Part shown: positions 1 through 8,082 of the stretch, piece after piece | How positions within the stretch are numbered: position 1 is the first letter of the stretch | Layout: each line of letters opens with the position of its first letter | Virus record (IMG/VR): IMGVR_UViG_3300050119_000091 | Coordinates: 1-64,000 of that record | Source: a virus | Reading direction: 5' to 3' (one strand) | DNA length: 64,000 nucleotides | Position numbers and translations under genes: made by a program | Notes under the pieces: model-generated | Databases searched by the model: none | Seen by the model: only the letters and a program-made list of their open reading frames with translations | Told to the model about the DNA's origin: nothing

Positions 1-77
1 TGGTGGCCGGATGGCTGGCGCGTTCCTGATTGGTTTTCAGGTTGGTCAGTCGCCGCGCTTCACTTCGTTACGCTGTA

Positions 78-135
78 TGGAACCGCTTCCATTTTCATGT
101 GGTATCGGTACCATAGTTTAGTGGAACCGCTTCCA
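78..135. promoter_or_regulatory. Two copies of a palindromic operator-like site
   Basis: The 14-bp sequence TGGAACCGCTTCCA occurs at 78-91 and 122-135. It is an inverted repeat (TGGAA/TTCCA around CCGC), and a GGTA/TACC dyad lies between the copies at about 101-112. TTGACA follows at 139-144. On the other strand the site reads TGGAAGCGGTTCCA, which resembles LacI/GalR-family operators. No protein-coding gene is visible in 1-177. The repressor role is inferred. Confidence 0.5.
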
Positions 136-177
136 CGCTTGACAGGTACAGCTTCCATGTGGTGTAGAAAATTCAAC

Positions 178-825
178 TTACGCAAATAGGCTTATCTGCG
201 TTACTCGCTTGCGCGAACCGGCAGATTCCGCCAAGTACGCCTCAAGGCCACGGTATTGCTTGCCGCCAACATCCCGCATCCATCCGGTCCCGTCGCAACT
301 CTCGGCCCCTGCGTCGTCGCACTTCCATAGATGGCGATACGTATTCACCCGGCCCACGTGGACGCGCTCAAACTCTCCGCACCACATGGGAACCGTTTTC
401 CACTTCCAGTCGGTAGAACCGCCGACAAATACCACGTCGGCATCGCCCGGAACGTCAATTGATGTCATGCCGTCTTGAGCGGCAAAGGCAAGAGGCCACC
501 CGTAGCGCCTCAGAATCGGTGCGTAGCGCGTCCACTTGGCCAGCGTGCCATCTCGGTCCCCGACAACATCCGGCACGAGCGCCCACAGCGGATTCTGCCC
601 GCTGAGTTTCGCCCATTCCAACATGCGCATCCACTCATCCTCTGACCATTTATCTCCGGCGGCGAAAGCTCCGTTGTCCAGCGCAAAGCGAAACTCCAGG
701 AAAGTAAATGGCCCAGGTGGATTTCGCTTGACTTGCGGAGAGTGCAGGTGTCCTATCTTGCCCGGATAACGGCCCGCCAAGTAGCCAGTCTTAATCCCGG
801 TCGTGTTGGCCAGCATGATCCTCAT
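178..825 (-). CDS. dpdA: DpdA-like / tRNA-guanine transglycosylase-fold protein
   Basis: A 215-residue protein of the small phage TGT-like family. Recognisable motifs are LDNGAF (49-54), PDVVGD (85-90), QDG (117-119), FVGGSTDWK (133-141), HVGRVN (156-161) and DGT (178-180). Related DpdA enzymes exchange guanine in DNA for a 7-deazaguanine base such as preQ0, protecting phage DNA from restriction; that function here is inferred from the family. The start overlaps the stop of the upstream queD remnant (ATGA, 822-825), so the two were translated as a unit. Other preQ0 genes are not in the window, so the base would have to come from the host or from genes outside it. It could instead be a TGT-fold protein of other function. 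Confidence 0.75.
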   Translation of the reverse strand: MRIMLANTTGIKTGYLAGRYPGKIGHLHSPQVKRNPPGPFTFLEFRFALDNGAFAAGDKWSEDEWMRMLEWAKLSGQNPLWALVPDVVGDRDGTLAKWTRYAPILRRYGWPLAFAAQDGMTSIDVPGDADVVFVGGSTDWKWKTVPMWCGEFERVHVGRVNTYRHLWKCDDAGAESCDGTGWMRDVGGKQYRGLEAYLAESAGSRKRVTQISLFA

Positions 826-1045
826 TTGACGCGTATCACGACGCCGCAGTGCTCGGTTTCCCGAAGCTCGACCCCGGACACCCCGCGCACGGAATTAAAC
901 ATACGGTCGAATATCATCTCAGCCACCCGCTCACACGTGGAGTTTTCCAGACCACGAATCTCGTTGATTTGCACTTGTGGCCATCTGGGACGTTAGGCAA
1001 CCAGTGGGCGGAATCAAAACTATCCTCAATGAAAATGGTCGTCAT
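822..1045 (-). pseudogene. queD: 6-carboxytetrahydropterin synthase (QueD) remnant, internally deleted
   Basis: The frame opening at 1045 gives a QueD N-terminus (FDSAHWLP, then DGHKC) but stops at 914 after 43 residues. From about 987 to 822 another frame reads INEIRGLENSTCERVAEMI and then VELRETEHCGVV, a clear QueD C-terminus. The two halves meet near 985-990. About half of the usual ~120 residues, including the zinc-binding HGH region, is missing and the frame is shifted. QueD makes the pterin precursor of preQ0/queuosine. The intact stop still overlaps the start of the DpdA-like gene. The loss looks recent because both ends are well preserved. Confidence 0.8.
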
Positions 1046-1065
1046 GCGACCTATTCTACCGCTGT

Positions 1066-1389
1066 TTACGTTTCGTTATTGGGATCGTAGTACGGGTCTT
1101 CGTGTTCAGCCCAGACTTGCCGCGCGGCCAGCAGGAAGTCCGTCTTCTTTTCGGCCCAGTCGCTACGCTTCGATTTCATTTCCGGCGTGTCGCGCCCTGC
1201 GTCAGTCGCGTTCATGAACTTCACCGCGCTATAGATTACGTCGCATCCGAGCAGTAGCGCCTTGACTGCTTTCTCGTGAAGCTTCTCTGCTTCGTCGGCC
1301 CGATTACGCATCTCGATAACCGTCGAGTCCAGGCTCCGCAGGTTGCGGACGATCTGAAGTATCTCGTCGATCTTGGTTGCTTGATCCAT
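1066..1389 (-). CDS. Hypothetical helical protein
   Basis: 107 residues, charged and mostly helical, with a likely coiled coil over residues 5-55. A Trp/Tyr-rich acidic tail ends in DPYYDPNNET. No family recognised. It lies between the 1394 gene and the queD remnant in the same direction, with short gaps. Confidence 0.6.
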   Translation of the reverse strand: MDQATKIDEILQIVRNLRSLDSTVIEMRNRADEAEKLHEKAVKALLLGCDVIYSAVKFMNATDAGRDTPEMKSKRSDWAEKKTDFLLAARQVWAEHEDPYYDPNNET

Positions 1390-1393
1390 GTTT

Positions 1394-1678
1394 TTACCGT
1401 TTACTGACTGACTGGTCAGTCTTTTGACTGTACCGTATAGCCCGACGCTGGTTTGTGATTTCGGACTTTATTCGCGCCATATTTGCTATCTCGCAGGCGT
1501 GGCGCAATTTCGATTCCGGCGTGTCGAAATACTCCGACGTGTTGCGGAGACGATTCAGTTCGTGCTGGACTGCGACCGCAACCTTACCCCAATCAGGGAC
1601 CGCAAGCGTTAAGGTGTGGACTTCTCGTGCCATGCGGTCTATTTTACCGCGAATCCGCTCTTGGGGGTTTACGTGCAC
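1394..1678 (-). CDS. Hypothetical protein
   Basis: 94 residues from a GTG start at 1678. An ATG at 1633 (MAREVHTL) is an alternative start. The protein is Arg/Lys-rich in its second half and has no recognisable domain. It follows the exported beta-helix gene by a short gap and is probably co-transcribed. Confidence 0.5.
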   Translation of the reverse strand: MHVNPQERIRGKIDRMAREVHTLTLAVPDWGKVAVAVQHELNRLRNTSEYFDTPESKLRHACEIANMARIKSEITNQRRAIRYSQKTDQSVSKR

Positions 1679-1696
1679 AGCGTCAGAACGCCGGAG

Positions 1697-4480
1697 TTAC
1701 TGGCTCATGTCCAGCCAAAAGACATTTCCACCTACATATTCCACATCAAGAACAAAAGAATATGGGCCATAAGCATTTGTAAGGCCTGACCCAGTACTGT
1801 AGTGACTACGAATCTCATATGGCCCGCTTGTAACACCTCCACAAATACACGTGAGTGTATTGGTCGAGCTAGCTGCCAGTGTGTGAATCAGCTCAACGTA
1901 GAACCGTAACCCATCTGCAAGTGGCTGTGGGAAGGTTACAACAATCGCATTGTTAGCACTTCCCGATGATTCATGAGCGTAGTTAAGGGTAGCTCCGTTC
2001 ACCTGACCATTTAACGAAACCACTCCGTTTCCAGTGGAGATATTCCCCCCATCCGGATTGAGGTCGAGTGGTACATTCCCACTAGTCCCGTTAGTCCCCT
2101 GAATGACAGCATGACTATTAGTGGTATTGATGCCTATCTGCGCTTCATACGTACCACTTCCACTACCGAATTGTAAGTTCTCATTTCCAGCCGGGGCTTG
2201 TTGTGGACTGCGGACCACCATATTCCCCGTATAGTAGTCGTACCCTGTTAGTACAGTTAGTACTGAACTTCCAATGGACGTGATATTGACGGTTAGTCCG
2301 GTTCCAGTCCCGCCCGTCGTCGCAAGATTAGTGGCTACCGAATAGCCAATACCGCCAGATGAGTATACTGGAGTAAGTGCCGTTACAGATCCACCTGAAA
2401 CTGTCAATGTCAATTTTCCCCGGAGTGCCCCGGACTGCGTAACGGTCACAATATCTCCGTTCGTATAGCCACCTGCCGCACCGGAATTCACCGTCGCTGA
2501 AGAAATTGCAGTGGTCGAAGTAAACTCTAGCCCAGTCCGAATAGTATCGTTTATATGCCACGGCTCAAGTGACACAATTCCACTAGTGTTATTCTTAACG
2601 CTAAACTGCCCAGTTCCAATAAATGGCTGCTGTGTGGTCCCCCAGCCTACATCATTGTTACTACCTGCTAAAGCAGAACATCCTCCTGTTGCGGCGGTAG
2701 TTGGAATGAATTCATTGGGAGATCGATAGGTAACCGTATTGTAAGTACCGCACACATCATAAAAACCGTTTGTCGCGGCTGTCTGGTTTTCCATGTCGTC
2801 CGGAGGGCCAAACGTCGAACCGAAAACCTGCCGTCCTGTTAAGTCGCCCATTTGGATACCGGGGCCTACATTTCCCTCAAAATGTCCACCAGTCTGAATA
2901 AATCCCGAACCTGCAAGAAGTTCCCCGCCGCCTACGTTGTAAGTCATCTGAGGGGCATATAGCTCAATACCATTTCCATCTGATTGAGCGTGTACATTTA
3001 ACCCCCACCCTTGATTCCCCGTACCAACGGGACTGTAAAACCGCATCGCATTGTTATTCCCATTGCACTGAAACGAGAAAGGTGCAGTGTGTGTGTAAGC
3101 AGGTGTGATCGCAAGATGGCTAAGTGTGGTCTGATTTGAATAAAGGTATTCTACCTCTTCCTGACGACCAGTGCCGGGCTCCAACATCAACACCTGACAG
3201 TTTCCAGTCCCCATTGTAAAACCGGCCTGAATAACAGAGGTCGCTGTAATGGTCGCATAGCTAGATGGAGACACTGTCGTAAGAGAAGTATTCAGTGGTG
3301 TCTGAAGACTGTCGATGTCGATACCGTCCGAGGAGCAAAACTGTCCTCCACTGTTATTGAAAATCGACAAGTACCCACCAGCGACAACAAAACACTCAGT
3401 CCCCACGTATCCGCTGCTGGCACTCGCGTTGCCGCCGCCATTGACAAGAAAATTATTGAATGTCGCCCTAGCAGCATAATCGTGGAACATGACGAACGGA
3501 GATGTGCCTGCTTTGGCGATTAAAGTACTTCCCGTTGTTGATACCAGATTCGTAGTCGTTACGGCTGAGAGTCCAATCCCATTTATAACAACTCCTTGTG
3601 CAGATTGTGGCAGGTAGACCGTGGAAGAAATCGTGGACTGGCAGGTGTGAGTTACGTTCTGACCCGGGCCAATGGAGTTGTATGTATTCTGTACTGCAAC
3701 CGTATCGTCATTTCCGCCACATAGTGCTCCCCACCACTGCGGATAGAGCGTGAAGATTTTCGCACTCGCCAGACTCACCGTTCCTCCCGCGCTCAAATCG
3801 AAGTGCTGCGTCAGGTCGCCATCGAAGGAGCCAGTGAGCGTGACGGTTTGCCCGGAAGCGGGCTTAATGATTCCGTGCGCGAGTGCCTGAATATTGCACG
3901 CGATGGATTGTGTTGTAAGCCCGCTCCACGTTCGGGTTAGGTACAGCGTGCCTGTTCCCGCTCCAGTGCAGGCCAGCGCCAACGTCGCGTAGTTCGCGTC
4001 ACAGGTTGCCCCAAGCGGACACCCCGCAGACGCTCCTACGTTGATTGGGTAAGGTCCGTAAGTACCACCTCCAGCCGTCGCCGGGACTTGGAGGAAGTAA
4101 TTGTATTGCCCTGGGAGTGCCCAGAATCCAGCTCCGCCCTGACCGTCAGCGGTTGAAAGGCACGCGCCACCCGTCGCGGGTGTCAATTGCGCGGTAGTTG
4201 GGCACGGAGTTCCGGCCGTATAGCTCGTGTACGTCGTCGCTGGACTCGCCAGGCAAGAAGTCAGGGTAGTGACCGCCCCGCCGCAAACATTCAGCGTCGA
4301 TCCCGGCAAAACAAGCAACGGGCATTGTTTTCCCGCCGCGCACGATGAACTTACGGTGTCCACCGTGGTATCGAAACGAACCGCCTGCGCGTTCGCTGGA
4401 CGGCCCAATAGGACAAGTGCCAGCCACCCCAAAACGAGAGCGTCAATCAAGCGTATGCGGCAGTAGTGGGGTGATTTCAC
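1697..4480 (-). CDS. Exported beta-helix (pectate-lyase-like) protein, tailspike-like
   Basis: 927 residues. The N-terminus is a Sec signal peptide: basic residues, a Leu/Val-rich core (about 12-27) and a cut site after PANA. Around residue 245 the string PQWWGALCGGNDDT matches the entry segment of phage and bacterial parallel beta-helix proteins (PEWWGA..G..DDT), and the rest is Gly/Thr/Ser-rich and repetitive. Starting with GTG, it overlaps the preceding stop (4477-4480). The gene sits among early genes rather than with the virion genes. Much of 1700-3700 is visibly AT-richer than its neighbours, suggesting acquisition. It may act on host-surface polysaccharide; catalytic residues cannot be named. 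Confidence 0.7.
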   Translation of the reverse strand: MKSPHYCRIRLIDALVLGWLALVLLGRPANAQAVRFDTTVDTVSSSCAAGKQCPLLVLPGSTLNVCGGAVTTLTSCLASPATTYTSYTAGTPCPTTAQLTPATGGACLSTADGQGGAGFWALPGQYNYFLQVPATAGGGTYGPYPINVGASAGCPLGATCDANYATLALACTGAGTGTLYLTRTWSGLTTQSIACNIQALAHGIIKPASGQTVTLTGSFDGDLTQHFDLSAGGTVSLASAKIFTLYPQWWGALCGGNDDTVAVQNTYNSIGPGQNVTHTCQSTISSTVYLPQSAQGVVINGIGLSAVTTTNLVSTTGSTLIAKAGTSPFVMFHDYAARATFNNFLVNGGGNASASSGYVGTECFVVAGGYLSIFNNSGGQFCSSDGIDIDSLQTPLNTSLTTVSPSSYATITATSVIQAGFTMGTGNCQVLMLEPGTGRQEEVEYLYSNQTTLSHLAITPAYTHTAPFSFQCNGNNNAMRFYSPVGTGNQGWGLNVHAQSDGNGIELYAPQMTYNVGGGELLAGSGFIQTGGHFEGNVGPGIQMGDLTGRQVFGSTFGPPDDMENQTAATNGFYDVCGTYNTVTYRSPNEFIPTTAATGGCSALAGSNNDVGWGTTQQPFIGTGQFSVKNNTSGIVSLEPWHINDTIRTGLEFTSTTAISSATVNSGAAGGYTNGDIVTVTQSGALRGKLTLTVSGGSVTALTPVYSSGGIGYSVATNLATTGGTGTGLTVNITSIGSSVLTVLTGYDYYTGNMVVRSPQQAPAGNENLQFGSGSGTYEAQIGINTTNSHAVIQGTNGTSGNVPLDLNPDGGNISTGNGVVSLNGQVNGATLNYAHESSGSANNAIVVTFPQPLADGLRFYVELIHTLAASSTNTLTCICGGVTSGPYEIRSHYSTGSGLTNAYGPYSFVLDVEYVGGNVFWLDMSQ

Positions 4481-4719
4481 GCGGCCACCTGATTACATTT
4501 GCGGCCCGTCGTGTCGTAACCGGGGTTCTGGCACCACCAACACGTAGCAGGATCGTGACTGGCGCTGACCGAAATTACTGGAGCATCCGAAAGACGTCCG
4601 CGCGCGTCGATGCCTTTAGTCGCGTCTCCCGCCATGTCTGGCTCTGGTGGTAGTTGTTCTGAATCTTCGGGGTTGCCCATAAGGGCAATTGTATCAGCTG
4701 TCACGCTGTCCAATGACAA
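4477..4719 (-). CDS. Hypothetical small protein
   Basis: 80 residues if begun at the TTG at 4719, or 67 from the ATG at 4680 (MGNPEDSEQL). The region before the ATG has no Shine-Dalgarno but holds TACAAT seven bases upstream, so a leaderless start is possible. A Cys pair, CWWC, occurs near the end. Its stop overlaps the GTG of the beta-helix gene. Confidence 0.5.
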   Translation of the reverse strand: MSLDSVTADTIALMGNPEDSEQLPPEPDMAGDATKGIDARGRLSDAPVISVSASHDPATCWWCQNPGYDTTGRKCNQVAA

Positions 4720-4900
4720 CGCCTGCTTCGCCCTCTAATCGGTCGATGTGAAGGTCGATCTCTTCGCGGTTCTGGCTGATGAACGCCCTAAGCCGAAGCC
4801 CGCTTCGCAAGTACCACTGGTGCAGGTTTTCCCGGTCGTAATCTATCCACCACGCGCGGTGCCGATCTTTTCTTCCTGGGCGGCTTGGGTTTTTGTCCAC
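4694..4900 (-). CDS. Hypothetical protein, overlapping its upstream neighbour
   Basis: 68 residues from a GTG at 4900 preceded by GGGAG at seven bases. It contains a Trp/Tyr-rich segment (RAWWIDYDRENLHQWY). The first 113 bases overlap the 4788-5078 gene in another frame, unusually long even here; a TTG at 4810 would shorten the overlap to 23 bases. No family recognised. Confidence 0.45.
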   Translation of the reverse strand: MDKNPSRPGRKDRHRAWWIDYDRENLHQWYLRSGLRLRAFISQNREEIDLHIDRLEGEAGVVIGQRDS

Positions 4901-5078
4901 CTTGACGCTCCCATTTCGTCCCGGCGCGCGGATCACGGTCGGGGTCGATAGATTTCACTGGCTCAAATTCCCTGATGGGATACCCGCAACGTCGATTCAG
5001 TTCGCGCTCGATTTCTTCATCGGTTCGTGGCGCGGAAATACGTTCATATACCGCCGGAAACCGAACCTCGAATGCCAT
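4788..5078 (-). CDS. Hypothetical protein with basic tail
   Basis: 96 residues. The start lies one base after the stop of the 5080 gene. The N-terminal half is acidic-helical (TDEEIERELNRRCG); the C-terminal 40 residues are very basic and Pro-rich (KPKPPRKKRSAPR), as in nucleic-acid-binding tails. No family recognised. Confidence 0.55.
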   Translation of the reverse strand: MAFEVRFPAVYERISAPRTDEEIERELNRRCGYPIREFEPVKSIDPDRDPRAGTKWERQGGQKPKPPRKKRSAPRVVDRLRPGKPAPVVLAKRASA

Positions 5079-5079
5079 A

Positions 5080-5280
5080 TCAGAACCTCACCCTGATTCT
5101 TGGATCGTATCGGCTTCGCGTGCGCCACTCATCTGGCAATTCAGGAAACGGTATATCGCCCCATCCTAGTTTTATCGCCAGATCCACTTCGGCCTGGTGG
5201 TCACGGTCACGCGCCAGAAAGTTTTCGTTTATCTGATCGTGCCATTCGATGATGATTTGGGCTGTGCTTATGCCGCTCAT
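5080..5280 (-). CDS. Hypothetical protein
   Basis: 66 residues, starting just after the stop of the 5284 gene. The first half is helical; the second holds LGWGDIPFPELPDEW, a mixed hydrophobic segment. No family recognised. Part of the chain of short early genes. Confidence 0.55.
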   Translation of the reverse strand: MSGISTAQIIIEWHDQINENFLARDRDHQAEVDLAIKLGWGDIPFPELPDEWRTRSRYDPRIRVRF

Positions 5281-5283
5281 AAA

Positions 5284-5568
5284 TTACGCGAAGGTTATGC
5301 CGCCGTGTCCTGTTTTCTGCTGCGCCGCAAGGCGATACGATTCGGCCTCAATTTCCATCTGGTCCGCGATGGCCTTCGTGTATTCTTCCAGCGTGAATAC
5401 GCCCTTGTCGATCAGGATCTTCACGAGTCCACCCTGATCCGACATAGCCGCGTTGATGCCGACGCGCAAATGCTTCGGCTCCGTTTCCTTGGGGTCGTGA
5501 TTCATTTTGAACGCCACCCCTGACTGCATCGCGTGTGCCGCCGCCGCGTATCGTTCGCTATCGCTCAT
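5284..5568 (-). CDS. Conserved phage protein of unknown function
   Basis: 94 residues. The pattern SDSERYAAAAHAMQSGVA, TEPKHLRVGIN and KGVFTLEEY is typical of a conserved hypothetical family in tailed phages. Four bases separate it from the DUF1643 gene. No function is known to me. Confidence 0.65.
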   Translation of the reverse strand: MSDSERYAAAAHAMQSGVAFKMNHDPKETEPKHLRVGINAAMSDQGGLVKILIDKGVFTLEEYTKAIADQMEIEAESYRLAAQQKTGHGGITFA

Positions 5569-5571
5569 GAT

Positions 5572-6090
5572 TTATAGCTCCCACTTAACTGGTTGAACAT
5601 CATACCCCACATACAGCGGATGCCACGGCTCGCCAGTCGCTTCCGACATTTTCAGGTAGTGAACTGTGAACGGCCCGTTCTTCAGCAATTTGCGAACCTG
5701 CGCCGATCTGCCAGCGTGCCTGCCGTCTTTTCCCCAGCCGACAATCGTCATCTGGCACAGATCGAGACAGCGCCACATCCAGTCATCGTTTTCGGGTCCG
5801 ACCGACGCCGAACCAGCAGCTTTCATTTCCTTCGGGTCCGTGGCGCGGAATGCGTTAAGATTCCAGACGATGATCCCGCCGAACCCGAGCCGCCGCGCAC
5901 GTTCGCAATTGCGCGTGATTGTCGGATCGTTTACCTGAGCGTCGGCAGTCGAAGGATTCAGCATCCCGAACCCGAGAACCGGAAGCGATTTGTCCCACGT
6001 GCGCCACAAAACCCAGCGATACTTTCCGCATTCGCTTATGATCGCCCCAACTGTTTTCTCTTCCCTGAAATCGTCCACGCCTATAACCAC
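5572..6090 (-). CDS. DUF1643 family protein
   Basis: Carries the DUF1643 signature LNPSTADA, NDPTITRNCERARRLGFGG, VWNLNAFRATDPKE and a late VGWGKDG. The family is common in phages and mobile elements and its biochemistry is not established. The start is uncertain: the frame is open to a GTG at 6168, which would overlap the 6081 gene by 88 bases, while GTGs at 6090 and 6078 fit the conserved N-terminus better. The 6090 GTG overlaps the upstream stop by ten bases. Confidence 0.7.
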   Translation of the reverse strand: MVIGVDDFREEKTVGAIISECGKYRWVLWRTWDKSLPVLGFGMLNPSTADAQVNDPTITRNCERARRLGFGGIIVWNLNAFRATDPKEMKAAGSASVGPENDDWMWRCLDLCQMTIVGWGKDGRHAGRSAQVRKLLKNGPFTVHYLKMSEATGEPWHPLYVGYDVQPVKWEL

Positions 6091-6287
6091 TCCGTATTCT
6101 TTGGTAAAGCCCCGCTGTGCAATTTCTTCTTTGGCTCCGCGCCCTCGGTACTGATTTTCTTCAGCCACGCCTGTATGTCGCTTTTTGTCGCAACTACGCG
6201 GGTTTTAACCCAGTCATCGTATGGAACTCCTCTGTGTTCTGGAGGGCATTCCAGTTGAGTACCGCAGGCTTTGTATTCTTCAGGCAT
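6081..6287 (-). CDS. Hypothetical small protein
   Basis: 68 residues from the ATG at 6287 (MPEEYKACGTQLECPPEHRG), preceded by GAAGGGTGTCCGG, a good Shine-Dalgarno. The start overlaps the stop of the ATP-grasp gene by eight bases. The frame is open further upstream but only as a shadow of that gene. No domain recognised. Confidence 0.55.
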   Translation of the reverse strand: MPEEYKACGTQLECPPEHRGVPYDDWVKTRVVATKSDIQAWLKKISTEGAEPKKKLHSGALPKNTEWL

Positions 6288-6972
6288 CCGGACACCCTTC
6301 CCAATGGAACGAATCCGCAGCCGTGGCCATGTCAGGTAGCCACCACTTACCGTTGACGTCCTGGCAAAAATCCACCGACCATGATCTGCCGCCGCAGGCT
6401 TTTGCTGCTTCGACGGCCATGACAAACAGATCCGACGGCGGATTCGATTGAATTGCGTCCAGCTTGGATCGCCAGTCATCGCACGATGGCCGATGTTCTT
6501 CAATCGATTCCGGGGGCCAGTATGGATGCCAACATTTAACGCCGTCCGCATCTGCGAAGAATCGGAACTCGCGCGCTATTGGAAGATCCCTGAACGCCGT
6601 AAACGGGGCGTTTAATACCAGGAACTCCCGCACCAGAAACGCTTCAGGTCCGCGCGGCTCCAGCCACATTTTCATTTCCGTATCTTCCAGAGTTTCCGCG
6701 ATAGGACCGTTGTGGCCGTCGCTGTCGATTTTGTAAGCGTTCGGGCCTGAGTGTTTCGCGGAAGTCAGGTCCGTGCGGATGAAAACCGGAAACCCGATCT
6801 CTTTGGCCGCAACCATCACGGCATCTGATAGTCGGCTGAATTCCGATGATGCCTGACCGTCAAATATCGACAGGCATTCGTGGTGAACATACGGCACGAT
6901 GATGGTTTTCGGGACGGGCAATCCAGCATCGGTAATCTTAGGCAACCAGATCAGGGCGCTGTTTGGATTCAC
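6280..6972 (-). CDS. ATP-grasp fold protein
   Basis: 230 residues from a GTG at 6972. The string FIRTDLTSAKHSG followed by IAREFRFFADADGVKCWHPYW, and later WSVDFCQDVNGKWWLPD, match ATP-grasp proteins seen in phages (ATP-binding lysine/arginine, central sheet, and acidic Mg site). These enzymes join a carboxylate to an amine or thiol using ATP; the substrate here is unknown. The start overlaps the stop of the micro-gene at 6969. Confidence 0.65.
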   Translation of the reverse strand: MNPNSALIWLPKITDAGLPVPKTIIVPYVHHECLSIFDGQASSEFSRLSDAVMVAAKEIGFPVFIRTDLTSAKHSGPNAYKIDSDGHNGPIAETLEDTEMKMWLEPRGPEAFLVREFLVLNAPFTAFRDLPIAREFRFFADADGVKCWHPYWPPESIEEHRPSCDDWRSKLDAIQSNPPSDLFVMAVEAAKACGGRSWSVDFCQDVNGKWWLPDMATAADSFHWEGCPDA

Positions 6973-7031
6973 TTTTTCACCACCCTTATTTCAACTCTCT
7001 CTTCTGATTCAGAAACGAATTCGTCAGGCAT
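6969..7031 (-). CDS. 20-residue micro-gene resembling the RusA C-terminus
   Basis: A 20-codon frame reading FVSESEERVEIRVVKK at its end. Its ATG lies within the last codons of the 7024 gene and its stop overlaps the GTG of the ATP-grasp gene. The RusA-like gene two genes upstream ends in FVADGEEKVEIRIVKGG, and 25 of 30 bases in the core match. It is either a remnant of a duplicated rusA end or a translational-coupling peptide. Confidence 0.4.
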   Translation of the reverse strand: MPDEFVSESEERVEIRVVKK

Positions 7032-7344
7032 TTACCAGCGTCAATTTACCGGGTTGTGCGTCTTCCATCGGGACCATTTCAAAACCGCACATCTTCACTG
7101 GGCCGCGCCGCGCAAGCAGCATGTCGTCGTCCGATTTACCGACGATCTCAACACTCCGCACTACGATGCCCTCATTACACCAGCGGTCGATATCGGCCTG
7201 ATTTGCCAGAATCTTCAGGTCTTTATCTTTCGGGATATTGATTTTCGCGAAAGATGCACGTATCTTCGACGGCGAAATATCCGTGGTTACGTCGATCTCG
7301 CACGGAATCTGAACTTGCGTTTTTGGGTCACTCCATCCTGGCAT
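7024..7344 (-). CDS. Hypothetical protein
   Basis: 106 residues. It overlaps the end of the RusA-like gene by 17 bases, and a strong GGAGG lies upstream inside that gene. The sequence is mixed alpha/beta (TTDISPSKIRASFAKINIPKDKDLKIL). No family recognised. The position between two copies of the RusA tail suggests it entered by a duplication or recombination there. Confidence 0.6.
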   Translation of the reverse strand: MPGWSDPKTQVQIPCEIDVTTDISPSKIRASFAKINIPKDKDLKILANQADIDRWCNEGIVVRSVEIVGKSDDDMLLARRGPVKMCGFEMVPMEDAQPGKLTLVNA

Positions 7345-7867
7345 TGGGGCCTCCTTTCACTATTCTGATTTCAACTTTCTCTTCGCCGTCCGCCACGAAT
7401 ACGCATGGCTCGTGGATCTTCCGACCGTTCCACGTGGAGATGTTGTCATTTCTCATCACGCCTGCTTTTTGCAGCACGTCCATCAGCGTTACATATTTCC
7501 CGTCTTCATCAGACCTTCCAGATCGTACATAAAACGTCGTGGTGACTTCGGGATGATCGACGGGCAGTCCAACCGCCTGCGACCACTGAAACATCGCCTG
7601 GAGCGTCAGTGCTTCCATCTGGGCTTTTGTTTCGGGCGTCGATATCAGCCGCCCACCCTCGGCGGTTCGGTAGTTGCTTTTCTTCGATGGGCAGTGGCCG
7701 TGCAGCACCAGCGTTACATCTACTGGACCATCGAACGTCACTGGTTTTGACTTACGCGATCCGCTGGATAGCGGGCGCGGCTTAAAGCTTTGATTGACTG
7801 ATCCGACTCCGCGAAGATTCTTTTGCAACTCTTCGAACTGAGCCTCTGTGAAGTTCATGCCACTCAT
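7328..7867 (-). CDS. rusA: RusA-family Holliday junction resolvase
   Basis: 179 residues from the ATG at 7867, which overlaps the preceding stop (ATGA). The C-terminal half is RusA-like: SDEDGKYVTLMDVLQKAGV followed by RNDNIS supplies the acidic metal-binding residues expected of the family. RusA enzymes are dimeric nucleases that resolve four-way junctions during phage replication and packaging. The first 60 residues are family-variable. The longer frame to 7957 is a shadow of the upstream gene. Confidence 0.75.
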   Translation of the reverse strand: MSGMNFTEAQFEELQKNLRGVGSVNQSFKPRPLSSGSRKSKPVTFDGPVDVTLVLHGHCPSKKSNYRTAEGGRLISTPETKAQMEALTLQAMFQWSQAVGLPVDHPEVTTTFYVRSGRSDEDGKYVTLMDVLQKAGVMRNDNISTWNGRKIHEPCVFVADGEEKVEIRIVKGGPNARME

Positions 7868-8082
7868 AAATATTTGTCGCGCCCCGGCGAATACCGCCCC
7901 AACGGCTCCAGCCCCTCCCTTTCCAGCGCTGCGTAGTTTCTCGCCATAACCCTGCAAACTGACCCGTCTGAATGGTGGACTTCATCAATCAGTGGCATCA
8001 TGTCGTCGCATTTGGCGCACCCGGCAGTTTCGGTGATTCCTCCGCCGTCTTCGCGCTCACGGATGCTTTTGATTTTGGCCAT
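7864..8082 (-). CDS. Hypothetical small protein
   Basis: 72 residues from the ATG at 8082 (MAKIKSIRERE), with GAGGTGGT just before it; 8112 is an alternative start. It contains a CAKC pair and overlaps the zinc-ribbon gene 7998-8180 by 85 bases in another frame. The stop couples to the RusA start. Confidence 0.5.
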   Translation of the reverse strand: MAKIKSIREREDGGGITETAGCAKCDDMMPLIDEVHHSDGSVCRVMARNYAALEREGLEPLGRYSPGRDKYL

